Positions 24,607-33,193 of a stretch of 64,000 nt of DNA are shown piece by piece; within the stretch, counting starts at the first letter, position 1, and every line of letters starts with the position of its first letter. The DNA is from Pandoraea communis (lineage in GTDB: Bacteria; Pseudomonadota; Gammaproteobacteria; Burkholderiales; Burkholderiaceae), in contig NZ_CABPSJ010000002.1 of assembly GCF_902459745.1 (NCBI RefSeq), forward strand, positions 62,001-126,000. The letters run 5' to 3'. The translations under genes were made by a program, and so were the position numbers. The notes below the pieces were generated by a model that saw nothing but the letters and a program-made list of their open reading frames with translations, was not told where the DNA came from and did no database searches.

Positions 24607-26967
24607 TCACTGCTCCAGACGACGCGACGCGCGACGCTGCAACCAGCCAAAGCACTTGAGCGCAATCGCGAAGGCCGCGAGCAACGCAACCAGCCCGACC
24701 AGAATCGGGTGGCTTGAGAGGTGATAACGAATGCGGGTCCACCAGCTCACGTCGCCGACAAAGTACGTCCGCCCCAGCCGGTACGATTCGACTCGCTCGC
24801 CATTGACCACCGCCAGATCGCCGTGAATCGCTTCGCGCCGGGTGCTGTCGTCAATGGCATCGACCACGCTGAGCAGGGTATCGTCGCTCGACGCGTTGAT
24901 CGCGACCACCGAGCGCGAGGGGCTTACGGGCGATTCGAAGCCGACGAGTGCCGCGAGCGGACCTTGCGACAGTACGTCCATGCGAGCCGGACCGACGCGG
25001 CTTGCCGTGAATGCCGAGCCCATCGCGCCATCCCCCCGATAGCCTTGCGGCTGCGTCGTCAGCACGCGGCGGGTCTTGTCGATGATCAGCGGCAGATTCT
25101 TGCCCCACTTGACCAGAAGGTCGGCGGCATCCTTCCTGCCGATCACCAGCAGGTCGCGGTCCTTGAAGCGGTCCGTTTGCGTCGTGTCGAGCACGTCGAA
25201 GCGGTCGGCATACGTGCCGGTCGAGCGGCCGAACTGGCCGAGCGCCGAAAACACCGTTTCGAGTTCCGCCGTGTCGGGTGTCTTAGACATGACAATCGCA
25301 GTCTGCGCAAGATCGGCGTACTTCGTGAACGGGAAGCCGCTGCCGGCGAAGAAGCTCAGATTCGGCATCTCGGCGTAGTGCGGCAAATCGCTGAAGTCGA
25401 TGGTCGAGTCTGCGTCGATGGCCGAGTGTGCGGCGTTCGTGATCGTCTGGCTGCACATCCCTTCCTTGTGCGGCTCCATCGCGAACTGGAACGACAGCGC
25501 ATTGCGCGCCGCCACCTGGAAGGCGGGGATGCGCACCTCCCTGCGGTCGGCCGTTGTGCCGTCGGCGAGCAACTCCACAAGCATGTGACTCTTGTCGGCA
25601 CTCGCCCCTGCCGGGCGCAGACGATACGCACGCACGAACTGATCGTTGATCGCCACGCTCATCGACGAATCGTCAGTTTTGACCGGCGGCGTGTAGCGGT
25701 ACTTCAGATCCATCGGCACGCCGGTGTTCTGCCACGTAAGCAAGTCCGCCGGCAAATTGAGCTGAATGCGAATCGGCCACGGCATATAGCCGTTCACCTG
25801 GAGATCGCTCGGATTGTCGACCAGTTCGCCGAACGTGACGGGCCGATCGGTGCGCACCCAGCGCGGCGCGTCGTACGCCGGGCGCGGGGGCAACGGCTCA
25901 AGCGCATCGATGCGTGTCGTTTCCCCCGATAGCGCAGCGCGGCCCGAGACAAGCGCCAGGACCGCCGTCTCCAGATCCTTGGCGTCGCGCCCCTGAACGA
26001 CCAGCAGCTTGAGCGACGAATCGTTCGGGTTCGACATCATGCGCAGCGTCGGCGCGTCGACCTTCGCGAGATTGAGCCCCTGCGGCAACGTGTCGTTCGT
26101 GGCGAACACAATGGCGTGTTTCGACGGCAGCGTGTTTACGCTGACCGGGAAACGCGTACGGCGATAGTCGCCGATAGCCCCCGCCCACGTCGCCACCACC
26201 CCGGCCGCGTGCACCACCGCAGGCGACGGCGGCGCGCCGAAGACAAAGGGCACCGACTGATCGCGGTTATCGTGCCGATCGAAGAACGGTGTAGGCAGCG
26301 TGGCCAGATCGTTGCGCAGTGAGAGCTGCTGAGTACTCGTGACGATCTCGCTCTGCGGACTGACATCCATCCACAGGCTGGAGTGCATCGGGTCCTCGCA
26401 CTCCATGGTGTAATGGCCGATGAATACGAGACGAACCCGGTTGAAGCCCGAGAGCAGGCGCGGATCGAGCGGAATCTCTTGCACCAGATTCTTGCCGCCG
26501 TCCTGCTTGCTGAACGGCAACGCAGCGATCAGTTCCTCGTTCAGATACACCTTGAGTTGCGAGAGATTGGGTATCAGAGCGGGCGAATAGGTGTAGCGCA
26601 GCCGCAGCAACGCCGAGGCGACGGTCTGATCGAGTCGGATTCCGAAATTGACATCGCCCGCCCCTTCCGTGCCACGCAGACGCAGGCCGTTCGTCTGCCC
26701 TAGTTGAGCAAACGTGACCGTACGCTGACTGGTGCCGGGCGGTGGTGACGTGAGCGCAACGGTATTGCCGCCCGTCTCTGGCGAGGCGGTGGCACCGGAC
26801 GTCTTGTCCGGCACGGCAGCGGCGGCCGATGGCCCCGAAGCCTTGCCCGTTCTGCCTCCCGCTGGTGCCGCTCCCGCAAGCCTGACACCAGGGGCCATCG
26901 TTGCAATCACCAGCAGGCCGATAGCTGTGACTTTCGTGTAACGCGACCAAGACGCTTGAAGCTGCAT
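24607..26967 (-). CDS. bcsB: cellulose synthase periplasmic subunit BcsB
   Basis: A 786-residue periplasmic, membrane-anchored subunit. A signal peptide lies at about 1-33. It is followed by alternating carbohydrate-binding and flavodoxin-like domains, for example VYLNEELIAALPFSKQDGGK and IRIQLNLPADLLTWQNTGVP. The C-terminal anchor is HPILVGLVALLAAFAIALK at about 755-775. BcsB guides the glucan from BcsA. It is the first gene of the operon, with GAGG 8 bases before ATG 26967. Placing bcsB first and apart from bcsA is not the common order. Confidence 0.95.
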   Translation of the reverse strand: MQLQASWSRYTKVTAIGLLVIATMAPGVRLAGAAPAGGRTGKASGPSAAAAVPDKTSGATASPETGGNTVALTSPPPGTSQRTVTFAQLGQTNGLRLRGTEGAGDVNFGIRLDQTVASALLRLRYTYSPALIPNLSQLKVYLNEELIAALPFSKQDGGKNLVQEIPLDPRLLSGFNRVRLVFIGHYTMECEDPMHSSLWMDVSPQSEIVTSTQQLSLRNDLATLPTPFFDRHDNRDQSVPFVFGAPPSPAVVHAAGVVATWAGAIGDYRRTRFPVSVNTLPSKHAIVFATNDTLPQGLNLAKVDAPTLRMMSNPNDSSLKLLVVQGRDAKDLETAVLALVSGRAALSGETTRIDALEPLPPRPAYDAPRWVRTDRPVTFGELVDNPSDLQVNGYMPWPIRIQLNLPADLLTWQNTGVPMDLKYRYTPPVKTDDSSMSVAINDQFVRAYRLRPAGASADKSHMLVELLADGTTADRREVRIPAFQVAARNALSFQFAMEPHKEGMCSQTITNAAHSAIDADSTIDFSDLPHYAEMPNLSFFAGSGFPFTKYADLAQTAIVMSKTPDTAELETVFSALGQFGRSTGTYADRFDVLDTTQTDRFKDRDLLVIGRKDAADLLVKWGKNLPLIIDKTRRVLTTQPQGYRGDGAMGSAFTASRVGPARMDVLSQGPLAALVGFESPVSPSRSVVAINASSDDTLLSVVDAIDDSTRREAIHGDLAVVNGERVESYRLGRTYFVGDVSWWTRIRYHLSSHPILVGLVALLAAFAIALKCFGWLQRRASRRLEQ

Positions 26968-27115
26968 ATGCGATGCCTCATCTGTTCTTGTGCTGCATTA
27001 TCACCATCTCCACACGAGCCTTGCCTGATCGGCCCGACGTTTCACCACGTCGTTATCACGCAATCCTAAGATCGCCAGGGTCCGGCAGCACAACTCAGCC
27101 CATAAAATCTCGAAA

Positions 27116-27130
27116 TGGCACGTTCTGCCA
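27116..27130. promoter_or_regulatory. TGGCA-N5-TGCCA dyad in bcsB/BcsR-like intergenic region
   Basis: A perfect 5-bp dyad with a 5-base spacer lies in the 295-base divergent region (26968-27262) between bcsB and the small BcsR/BcsP-like gene. It is followed five bases later by a second larger dyad. It is a candidate transcription-factor site; the factor is unknown. A sigma-54 -24 element was considered, but no GC falls at the right spacing. Confidence 0.4.
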
Positions 27131-27135
27131 TGCTA

Positions 27136-27165
27136 GCTTGCTTGAGTACAAGTAATCAAGCAAGC
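27136..27165. promoter_or_regulatory. 10-bp inverted repeat, candidate cellulose operator
   Basis: GCTTGCTTGA (27136-27145) and TCAAGCAAGC (27156-27165) are perfect inverted arms separated by 10 bases. Outer GCTA/TAGC blocks (27132-27135 and 27168-27171) add near-symmetry. The element lies 169 bases upstream of bcsB and about 98 bases upstream of the divergent gene, so one protein could control both. The symmetry is directly visible; function is inferred. Confidence 0.5.
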
Positions 27166-27262
27166 ATTAGCACCCATGTGTCGCAAGACAGGTACAGTGG
27201 CCGTCCGGTCAGCATGGCAATTGAATTGCGGTGGGCAAGCCGCACCGTATAGAATGCCCGGC

Positions 27263-27529
27263 ATGAGCCTGAACGAACCTTCGTCCCCCAACACCGTGGC
27301 GACCAGCACGTCCGCGCCGGAAGCGGCTGACGCGATGATCGAGCATCGGTATCCATCGGACATCGACCGTTTGCGTGAAACCGTCGGCACCGGTGTGCTG
27401 CCGTTCTATCGCGACGAACAGGCGATTGTTGCCGGTCGGCAGGCGAGTGAACGCTGGCCGCATCTCGTGGCCGTCGCCGACTCGCGCAGCGCAACGCCGG
27501 CATCATCGCCCATGCCGGACAAGCGCTGA
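27263..27529 (+). CDS. BcsR/BcsP-like small cellulose biosynthesis protein
   Basis: An 88-residue soluble protein. The C-terminal part has DIDRLRETVGTGVLPFYRDE and, further on, QASERWPHLVAVAD. This D-I-x2-L ... Y ... A-x2-RWP-x-L pattern resembles the short BcsR/BcsP family that accompanies BcsQ. The N-terminal 30 residues are Ser/Ala/Pro-rich and probably disordered. In enterobacteria bcsR precedes bcsQ on the same strand; here the gene is divergent from the bcs operon and leads a unit with the HAD and FUSC genes. The assignment was made by eye and needs a profile search. Confidence 0.6.
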   Translation: MSLNEPSSPNTVATSTSAPEAADAMIEHRYPSDIDRLRETVGTGVLPFYRDEQAIVAGRQASERWPHLVAVADSRSATPASSPMPDKR

Positions 27530-27535
27530 CGCTGC

Positions 27536-28186
27536 ATGCAAGACGCGTCCATCATCGCCGCCTTCGACTTCGACGGGACCATTTCCACCACCGACAGCCT
27601 GCGTGTGTTTGTGCGTGACACCGTCGGTACACCGCGTTTCGTGGCAGGCGCCGTGCTCGCGTCGCCATGGCTGATCGGCGCTGCATTGCGTCTCGTTGAC
27701 CGAGGTACCGCCAAGGCGGCGTTCCTACGGGCGTCGCTCGGTACGCGTACCCGGGCACAGCTCGAAGACGATGCCCAACGGTTCATCACTCAGCGTCTGC
27801 CCGATCTGCTGCGCCCCGAGATGCTTGCGCGCCTGCGGCAGCACCGGGCGATGGGGCACCGCGTCGTGCTGGTCAGTGCCTCGCCGGGCTTGTACCTTCG
27901 CCCCTGGGCCGCCTCCGTCGGGTTCGATGCCGTGCTAAGCACCGAACTCGCGTTCGACGATCAGGCGCGCTTCTCCGGGCAATTCGCGCAGCCGAACTGC
28001 TGGGGCCCCGAAAAATTGCGACGCCTCGAAGCGTGGTGGACGACTTATCCGCCGCGCGTGCTTTTCGCTTACGGCGACAGCCGGGGCGACAAAGAGATGG
28101 CCGAGCGCGCCGATCACGCCTGGATTCGCGGCCAAGGCAAGCTCATGCCGCTGATGGATACCGACACGCCAGAGCGCGCGTCCTGA
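27536..28186 (+). CDS. HAD-IB family phosphatase (SerB-like)
   Basis: A 216-residue HAD hydrolase. Motif I is DFDGT with nucleophile D11 and D13, motif II VVLVSASPGLYL, and motif IV YGDSRGDKEM. The family includes phosphoserine and phospholipid-intermediate phosphatases. It starts 6 bases after the BcsR-like gene and is followed by the FUSC gene 22 bases on, so all three are probably co-transcribed. Substrate unknown. Confidence 0.88.
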   Translation: MQDASIIAAFDFDGTISTTDSLRVFVRDTVGTPRFVAGAVLASPWLIGAALRLVDRGTAKAAFLRASLGTRTRAQLEDDAQRFITQRLPDLLRPEMLARLRQHRAMGHRVVLVSASPGLYLRPWAASVGFDAVLSTELAFDDQARFSGQFAQPNCWGPEKLRRLEAWWTTYPPRVLFAYGDSRGDKEMAERADHAWIRGQGKLMPLMDTDTPERAS

Positions 28187-28208
28187 CGACGGAGCGGCAG
28201 CCCTCCCC

Positions 28209-30134
28209 ATGCCCACAACGCCTGAACCCGGCCACCGCGTCGCGTGGATGTCGCGTCTGGCGCGGCTCGAACCCGTGGCGTTCTCGCGCTGGGACGCCGT
28301 CCATGCCGCCCTCTCCGTCGCGGTGCCTACGGCCATCGGCGCCGCCATCGGTCATGGCGCCGATGCGTCGCTCATCGCCCTCGGCGCGCTGCCGGCCATC
28401 ACGGGCGACCGGACCGGCCCCTATCGCGCACGGGCACGCTCCATCCTGCTGACCATTGCCACCGGCGTCGTGGGTTTTTATGCCGGTATGCTGATCCACG
28501 ATATCGACGCCTTCAACCCGTGGCTCGCGCATGTGCTGCTGCAAGTGGCCATTCTGCTGTTCAGCTTCGTCGGAACGTTCGGCAACGTGGCCTCAGCCGC
28601 GACGTTGCAGGGTGTCATCTACCTCATCGTCGGCTGGGGCCTTGCGCTGCCGCCGCCCGAATGGCGTGCGCCACTGCTGCTGGCGGCGGGGGGCGTTTTC
28701 AGCGTAATGCTCATGGCCGTGCATTGGCTACGGCATCCGGGCGCGGCCGAGCGTGACGCTGTCGCCGCCATCTATCAGCAGTTGGCCAACGTGCTCGAAG
28801 CGAGCGGCACACCGCGCGTAAGGCTCGCACGCCGATCGCTCGAAAATGCGATTGCTGCGGCTTACGACACATTGCTGACGGCACGCGCAAGCACGGTTAG
28901 CGGCTGGGATGTCCTCGAGCGCCGCGCCGCGCAGATATTGGCTGCCGAGCCCATCACGTCTGCGGTCATCGGTCTTGTGCAAGGAGGCAGGCCCTTACCT
29001 GCGCCGCTTGGGCGCGCCTTGTACGGCGTTGCCCGCAGCATTGCGAGAGATCGCCCGGTCGACGTTGATGCCGTCGTCGCCGTTGCGAAAGCCAATTGGT
29101 CGCCGACATTGGCGTCGGCGTTGCATCGAGCCGAGCCGTTGCTCACGGGTACCGTGCATGCTGCCGAGGCGCCATTGATTGCTTTGGCACGGCATCAGGC
29201 GCGGGCTACGGTGCATCCACGCTGGATGCCGAAGTGGCCTTGGCCGGATGTATGGCGGTATCTGGTGCGCATTGGCCTGTGCGTGCTCGTCGCGCAGATC
29301 TTCATAGCGATCACAGCGTTGCCGCGTTCGTATTGGGTACCGTTGATCGTCGTGGTGATTTTCAAGCCGAACTACGGCTCCGTATTTGCCCGTGCGTTAC
29401 AGAGTGGCGTGGGCAGCATCGTCGGTGTGGCAGTCTCAGCGGCGGTAGTTGCGGTCGACCGTAACGGTCTGGTCAGTCTGGCGACGCTAATTCCGCTTGC
29501 TGCGTGTTTGCCTTGGGCGCTGCGGCGCAACTACGGATTATTCAGTGCGTTGTTGTTACCGATCCTGATGTTGGTGATGGGTGCGTTGCAGCCGGGCAGT
29601 CAGAACATTGCCGTCGCGCGTTTCATCGACGCAGTGGCGGCGTGTGCCATCGTGTTGTTGGTGGGGTATTTGCCGTGGGCGAAGTGGGAGCGGCGTCAGC
29701 TTGACGAGCGTGTTGCCGGAGTGCTTGACGCGCTGGGCCGCTATGCGGCGCTTGCCCACGCGGGCGACATCGATGCGGCTTTCGCGGCACGGCGCGCGGC
29801 GTACAAGGCGCTGGACGACACCCGTATTGCATTGCAGCGAGCGTTATCGGAGCCGCCACTGGTGAGTCGTCGGGCGGCGCGTTGGTGGCCTGCGTTGGTG
29901 GGGTTGGAGCGGGTGGCGAATACGATCACGGACACGGTTCCGCGTGGAGACGCTCACGGGGCGGCGTTACATCCTGGGGCGGCGATTCTCACGCATATGG
30001 CGGCGGCGTTGAGGCATGGCGGACCGGCACCTGAGATGCAGCCGGCGCCGATCCCGGGCATCGACCCGGCGTTGGATGGCGCGATAAGGGAGGCAATCGG
30101 CGTATTGTTCTCTGCTCCGGAAGGCACAACTTAA
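28209..30134 (+). CDS. FUSC family inner-membrane protein (YccS/FusB-like)
   Basis: A 641-residue membrane protein. Two hydrophobic blocks (about 25-185 and 355-500) are each made of several short spans, joined by cytoplasmic helical regions, as in the FUSC/aromatic-acid-exporter family. Sequence such as RSYWVPLIVVVIFKPNYGSV matches the second FUSC block. Members export aromatic acids, fusaric acid or envelope components. A link with the BcsR-like gene upstream comes only from operon position. Confidence 0.85.
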   Translation: MPTTPEPGHRVAWMSRLARLEPVAFSRWDAVHAALSVAVPTAIGAAIGHGADASLIALGALPAITGDRTGPYRARARSILLTIATGVVGFYAGMLIHDIDAFNPWLAHVLLQVAILLFSFVGTFGNVASAATLQGVIYLIVGWGLALPPPEWRAPLLLAAGGVFSVMLMAVHWLRHPGAAERDAVAAIYQQLANVLEASGTPRVRLARRSLENAIAAAYDTLLTARASTVSGWDVLERRAAQILAAEPITSAVIGLVQGGRPLPAPLGRALYGVARSIARDRPVDVDAVVAVAKANWSPTLASALHRAEPLLTGTVHAAEAPLIALARHQARATVHPRWMPKWPWPDVWRYLVRIGLCVLVAQIFIAITALPRSYWVPLIVVVIFKPNYGSVFARALQSGVGSIVGVAVSAAVVAVDRNGLVSLATLIPLAACLPWALRRNYGLFSALLLPILMLVMGALQPGSQNIAVARFIDAVAACAIVLLVGYLPWAKWERRQLDERVAGVLDALGRYAALAHAGDIDAAFAARRAAYKALDDTRIALQRALSEPPLVSRRAARWWPALVGLERVANTITDTVPRGDAHGAALHPGAAILTHMAAALRHGGPAPEMQPAPIPGIDPALDGAIREAIGVLFSAPEGTT

Positions 30135-30242
30135 ACGAACGAAAGCGCGAACGAAAGCGGTGAAAAACGGGCCATTTCCGGCGGGAGGGGTATTAACGCA
30201 GGCATAATGCGGGCTTCCGGCGCATCCAGAAGGAAGCGAAGA

Positions 30243-30317
30243 AGACGGACCGGGGGCCCCTTTCTGCAGCGAGTTGGGTTTATGTTTGAGAGGCGGAAAG
30301 GGGCCCCCGGTCCGTCT
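30243..30317. repeat. perfect 22-bp inverted repeat after the FUSC gene
   Basis: Arms at 30243-30264 and 30296-30317 are exact reverse complements, with core GACCGGGGGCCCC and a loop of 31 bases. The element lies between the FUSC stop and the methyltransferase start at 30374. The stem is far longer than a usual terminator and there is no T-run. It could be a strong bidirectional terminator, a cruciform or one copy of a dispersed palindromic repeat family. Confidence 0.7.
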
Positions 30318-30373
30318 GGGGAAGGCATCCCGTCAGAGCTTCACAGCGCCGCCACGCCATTAAAAGACATAGC

Positions 30374-31537
30374 ATGAACAATACCCCGACGCTCGACTGG
30401 ACCGAAGACGGCCGCCCCGTCACTGCCCGTTGGCGTTCAGAAGCGGGAGTTACCCCACCGCGCCGCGTCGAAGTTGTCGACGATACGATCACGGCTGACG
30501 ATGCGTACCATCTGGCGTGTGGTGGAACGGCGTTGCTATATCGCGGCGACTATCAGAATGCACGGCAATTGATGCAGGCGATGGCGCGTCGGGCTGACCG
30601 TCCGCCGCATCGTCCACGTCGCAAAGCGGCGGTGAAGGATACGCAGACCGGCGTCAATCCGGCTGAAGCCTTTCACAAGCACCGCATGGCGCAGGCCCAG
30701 CGGGCGAGAATCTTGGGGATGGTGCTCATTCCGCTGGATGCTGACTACGGCATTCCGTTGCGTCGAGCGCCGGACGTTCGAGAGGCGTGCACGGAAGTCT
30801 GGGGGGTACCGGACGGTGCACCGTCGGTGGCATCGTTGCGAGAGATTCTGGGATTGGTCGGTGCGCACGAGTGGCGCAAGAAGGGGGTGACGATTCCGGC
30901 GTTGGGTGCATCGATTCACCCGTGGTATGGCGTATTTTCGCCGGTTCGCGGCGAGTATTTGCAGTTGATCGAGCAGGCGCCGTTGCCGTCCACGTCGTTG
31001 GCGTTTGACGTTGGCACGGGAACGGGTGTCGTCGCGGCGTTGCTGGCACGTCGTGGGGTGCAGCAGGTTGTCGGGACGGATCGCGATCCGCGAGCATTGG
31101 CGTGTGCGCGCGAGAATATCTCGCGACTAGGCTACGAGCGTTCGGTGAAGATCGTGGATGCCGATTTGTTCCCTGAGGGCAAGGCGCCGTTGATCGTCTG
31201 CAACCCGCCGTGGTTGCCGGCCAAGGCGAATGCGCCCATCGAGCATGCCATTTACGATCCGGAGAGCCAGATGCTCAAGGGTTTCCTGAACGGCTTGGTG
31301 GCCCATCTGAGTCCGGGCGGCGAAGGCTGGCTGATTCTGTCGGATCTCGCGGAACATCTGGGTTTGCGCACCCGAGAGACGTTGTTGTCGTGGATCCACG
31401 GGGCGGGTCTGGTCGTGCTCGCGCGTCACGACGTGCGGCCGCATCATCCGAAGGCGGGCGATGCCAACGACCCGCTGCATGCTGCAAGACGTGCCGAAGT
31501 CACCTCGCTGTGGCGTCTGGGCGTTCGCCCGGCCTGA
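30374..31537 (+). CDS. class I SAM-dependent methyltransferase (HemK/PrmC-like)
   Basis: A 387-residue protein with a roughly 200-residue N-terminal region of unclear function. The Rossmann methyltransferase domain has DVGTGTGVVAALLARRG at about 212-228 for SAM binding and NPPW at 277-280. The NPPW/NPPY tetrapeptide is typical of enzymes methylating amide, amino or ring nitrogens, such as PrmC and RlmF-like enzymes. No operon partner is evident. Substrate could be a protein glutamine, a nucleic-acid base or a small molecule. Confidence 0.85.
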   Translation: MNNTPTLDWTEDGRPVTARWRSEAGVTPPRRVEVVDDTITADDAYHLACGGTALLYRGDYQNARQLMQAMARRADRPPHRPRRKAAVKDTQTGVNPAEAFHKHRMAQAQRARILGMVLIPLDADYGIPLRRAPDVREACTEVWGVPDGAPSVASLREILGLVGAHEWRKKGVTIPALGASIHPWYGVFSPVRGEYLQLIEQAPLPSTSLAFDVGTGTGVVAALLARRGVQQVVGTDRDPRALACARENISRLGYERSVKIVDADLFPEGKAPLIVCNPPWLPAKANAPIEHAIYDPESQMLKGFLNGLVAHLSPGGEGWLILSDLAEHLGLRTRETLLSWIHGAGLVVLARHDVRPHHPKAGDANDPLHAARRAEVTSLWRLGVRPA

Positions 31538-31609
31538 CCCCGCTGACGCCGACACCAGACCGAGAAGACGAGCGATACCCGGCGGCGGCACAGCCGTCGG
31601 GGCGCGCCG

Positions 31610-32899
31610 TCAGCGCAGGGCCCGAAGGTAGGCTGCCGCGCCATCTCCCGCCGCGCAGGCGCTGGCGAAGCATGCGGTAAGCAGATACCCGCCGGTTGGC
31701 GCTTCCCAATCCAGCATCTCTCCTGCGCAGAACACCCCCGGCAGTGCCTTCACCATCAAATGCGCGTCCAGTGCGTCGAGCGCGACGCCGCCGGCGGAGC
31801 TGATAACCTCGGCAATCGGCCGTGTGCGTAGCAGCGTCAACGGCAACCGCTTGATCCCGGCCGCAAGCGCCGCCGGATCGTTGAACGTCTCGCGCGGCAG
31901 GCACTCGCGCAGTAGCGCTGCCTTAACCCCCGCGATTCCCAGACGGCTTTGCAGATGGCTCGCCATCGAGCGTGATCCGCGCGGGCGCGCTACCTCCTCG
32001 GCCACGCGCTGCTCACGCCAATCCGGCAAAAGATCCAGATAGATTTGCGTGCTGCCATTGGCGCGGATCGCATCGCGAATCGGTGCACACAGCGCGTACA
32101 CCAGACTGCCCTCGATGCCATGCGTCGAAATCACGAACTCGCCTTGCCGCGTCGTGCCGTCAGGCAGCGTCATCGTCACGGACTTCACCGGGTGCCCCGC
32201 GAAACGCTCGCGCAGATGCGGCGTCCAGTCCGTCTCGAAGCCCGCGTTGGCAGGCAGAAGCGGCGCGACGCCGACCCCGTGATCCTGCAACCAGGGTACC
32301 CAGGCGGCGTCCGACCCCAACTGCGGCCAACTGGCACCGCCCAACGTGAGTACCACCGCCTTTGCCCGTACCCTGCGCTCACCGCCCGGCGTTGCGAACC
32401 GCAGGTCGTCCGGACCGGCAGCCGCCTGTGCCTCCCAGCCCAGCCAGCGATGACGGACATGCAGCCTGACACCGGCCGCACGTAACCGCGTGAGCCAGGC
32501 ACGCAACAGTGGCGCCGCTTTCATGTCGACGGGGAAAACACGTCCTGATGTGCCAACGAACGTATCGATGCCCAGCCGATGCGCCCACGAGCGCACGTCG
32601 TCCGCGCTGAAACGGCGCAGCCATCGGGCGACGACGTCCGCTCGTTTGCCGTAGCGGGCCACGAATGGCGCTGCGGGCTCGCTGTGCGTGAGATTCATAC
32701 CGCCCTTGCCCGCCATCAGAAACTTGCGACCGACCGACGGCATGGCATCGTACACATCGACACGCCATCCTGCCGCCGACAACACTTCTGCCGCCATCAG
32801 ACCGGCGGGACCCGCTCCGATCACGGCGACATCGATGGTCTCGGCCGCACCAAAGGTCGAGGCGTCGGACGGTGAGGGAGAAAGACTGGATGGGGGCAT
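31610..32899 (-). CDS. NAD(P)/FAD-dependent oxidoreductase, YhiN/HI0933-like
   Basis: About 429 residues. The N-terminal dinucleotide motif VIGAGPAGLMAAEVL is followed by GRKFLMAGKGGMNLTHSEP, a signature of the HI0933/YhiN flavoprotein family of unknown reaction. The C-terminal ISSAGGVALDALDAHLMVKA and GGYLLTACFASACAAG complete the FAD site. The frame allows starts at ATG 32938 and ATG 32899; neither has a good ribosome site, and the latter is used here. Confidence 0.87.
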   Translation of the reverse strand: MPPSSLSPSPSDASTFGAAETIDVAVIGAGPAGLMAAEVLSAAGWRVDVYDAMPSVGRKFLMAGKGGMNLTHSEPAAPFVARYGKRADVVARWLRRFSADDVRSWAHRLGIDTFVGTSGRVFPVDMKAAPLLRAWLTRLRAAGVRLHVRHRWLGWEAQAAAGPDDLRFATPGGERRVRAKAVVLTLGGASWPQLGSDAAWVPWLQDHGVGVAPLLPANAGFETDWTPHLRERFAGHPVKSVTMTLPDGTTRQGEFVISTHGIEGSLVYALCAPIRDAIRANGSTQIYLDLLPDWREQRVAEEVARPRGSRSMASHLQSRLGIAGVKAALLRECLPRETFNDPAALAAGIKRLPLTLLRTRPIAEVISSAGGVALDALDAHLMVKALPGVFCAGEMLDWEAPTGGYLLTACFASACAAGDGAAAYLRALR

Positions 32900-33193
32900 G
32901 CTTGGGAATGTTGTTGCGCCATAACGGCTGTCGCACAACGCCCGTCATCGAAGGCAGACGCGGCGGCGAAGGCCGTTATTGTCCCACATCGGTCTCGCAC
33001 GGACACTCGGAGGAGGCTCGATTCCGTCCCGACATCCCTGTAAATCGCAACAGGAGGTATGCCGGGCATGGCAGATATTTGCCGCTTTGGCGTTACAATC
33101 GCTCCCCGCATTTTTATTTCACCCTGCCGCCCGGTCACCTTTGCGCATTCGCGTCATCGTGCGCCGTACGGGGCCGTCACCCTGGAGCCGCGC

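Noticed and set aside
27116-27130. Possible sigma-54 promoter from TGGCAC upstream of the BcsR-like gene
   Set aside because: The -24-like TGGCAC is present but no GC falls at the required spacing for -12; the sequence is better explained as the TGGCA-N5-TGCCA dyad.
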